Source: Caballeronia udeis (GTDB lineage Bacteria > Pseudomonadota > Gammaproteobacteria > Burkholderiales > Burkholderiaceae). Taken from it: 64,000 nt of DNA. Positions 63,886 through 64,000 of the stretch are shown here, piece after piece. The stretch is taken from NCBI RefSeq assembly GCF_001544555.2, contig NZ_FCOK02000014.1:1-64000 (forward strand), read 5' to 3'. Made by a program: the position numbers and the translations under genes. How positions within the stretch are numbered: the stretch's first letter is position 1; each line of letters opens with the position of its first letter. Below the pieces are notes generated by a model that saw only the letters and a list, made by a program, of their open reading frames with translations, was not told the origin of the DNA and searched no databases.

Positions 63886-64000
63886 GGTTTGCCTGCGTCA
63901 GCGTGATCTGAGCCTGCTTGATCCAGGTGCGGCACAGGCGCCGCACGATGCAACAAACCAGCCGCTCGCAACTCGTCCCACAAAGCATCAGGCAACGGAT
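63882..64000 (-). CDS. C-terminal end of an aldo/keto reductase (L-fucose dehydrogenase-like), partial
   Basis: The frame reads PLPDALWDELRAAGLLHRAA then PVPHLDQAG and ends at a TGA overlapping the next start codon. PxALWxxLRxxGL...APVP is the usual end of the D-threo-aldose/L-fucose dehydrogenase group of aldo/keto reductases. Only 38 residues lie in the window; the rest is beyond the right edge. Confidence 0.65.
   Translation of the reverse strand, partial: PLPDALWDELRAAGLLHRAAPVPHLDQAGSDHADAGKP

Overview
The window is a high-GC chromosomal segment of a beta-proteobacterium of the Burkholderia/Paraburkholderia/Caballeronia type. The evidence is a Burkholderia-style OmpC-like porin, GlxA/GbdR-type AraC regulators, overlapping ATGA gene junctions and the gene order of the betaine operons. 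No rRNA, tRNA, CRISPR array, transposase or integrase was seen.

Main theme: almost the whole window up to about 51.7 kb is a catabolic island for choline and its methylated relatives. Choline-O-sulfate is hydrolysed to choline (betC, 3.6-5.1 kb). Choline goes to glycine betaine (betI-betB-betA, 22.7-26.5 kb), then dimethylglycine (gbcA/gbcB), then sarcosine (dgcA/dgcB with dedicated etfA/etfB), then glycine plus methylene-THF (soxB-soxD-soxA-soxG). Glycine goes to serine (glyA) and serine to pyruvate (sdaA). One-carbon by-products are handled by glutathione-independent formaldehyde dehydrogenase (21.3-22.5 kb) and PurU (6.3-7.2 kb). Uptake is by one complete betaine/choline ABC transporter core (permease and ATPase, 49.6-51.7 kb) plus three solute-binding proteins scattered through the island. 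Control looks layered: BetI with a perfect palindromic operator, a LysR regulator divergent from betC, and four GlxA-family AraC regulators.

Layout: 0.1-2.3 kb, AraC regulator and porin. 2.6-6.2 kb, binding protein, choline sulfatase and LysR regulator. 6.3-7.2 kb, purU. 7.3-19.8 kb, one long leftward operon: glyA, a dipeptidase-like gene, a V4R-like gene, dgcA, dgcB, etfA, etfB, gbcA, gbcB and a binding protein. 20.2-26.5 kb, AraC regulator, fdhA and betIBA. 27.2-38.5 kb, a Wzx/Wzy-type exopolysaccharide operon whose pyruvyl-transferase gene carries an in-frame amber codon. 38.5-45.9 kb, leftward operon sdaA-soxBDAG-folB-like-orphan. 46.3-51.7 kb, two AraC regulators and the ABC transporter. 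52.3-64 kb, accessory and housekeeping material: a chemoreceptor remnant, a flavin reductase/hydroxyacyl-CoA dehydrogenase pair, small secreted and cytoplasmic proteins, a FUSC membrane protein, a broken mgtC, an AGE-family epimerase, a thioesterase, and the start of a sugar-acid module resembling L-fucose catabolism.

Most notable points: a CGACA direct repeat spaced 21 bp upstream of both fdhA/betI and the transporter operon, with degenerate versions before glyA and sdaA; a dipeptidase-fold protein in the betaine operon that has lost part of its metal site; the amber codon in the EPS pyruvyl transferase; an mgtC relic with both a frameshift and an internal deletion; and a folB paralogue with an intact active site inside the sarcosine oxidase operon.
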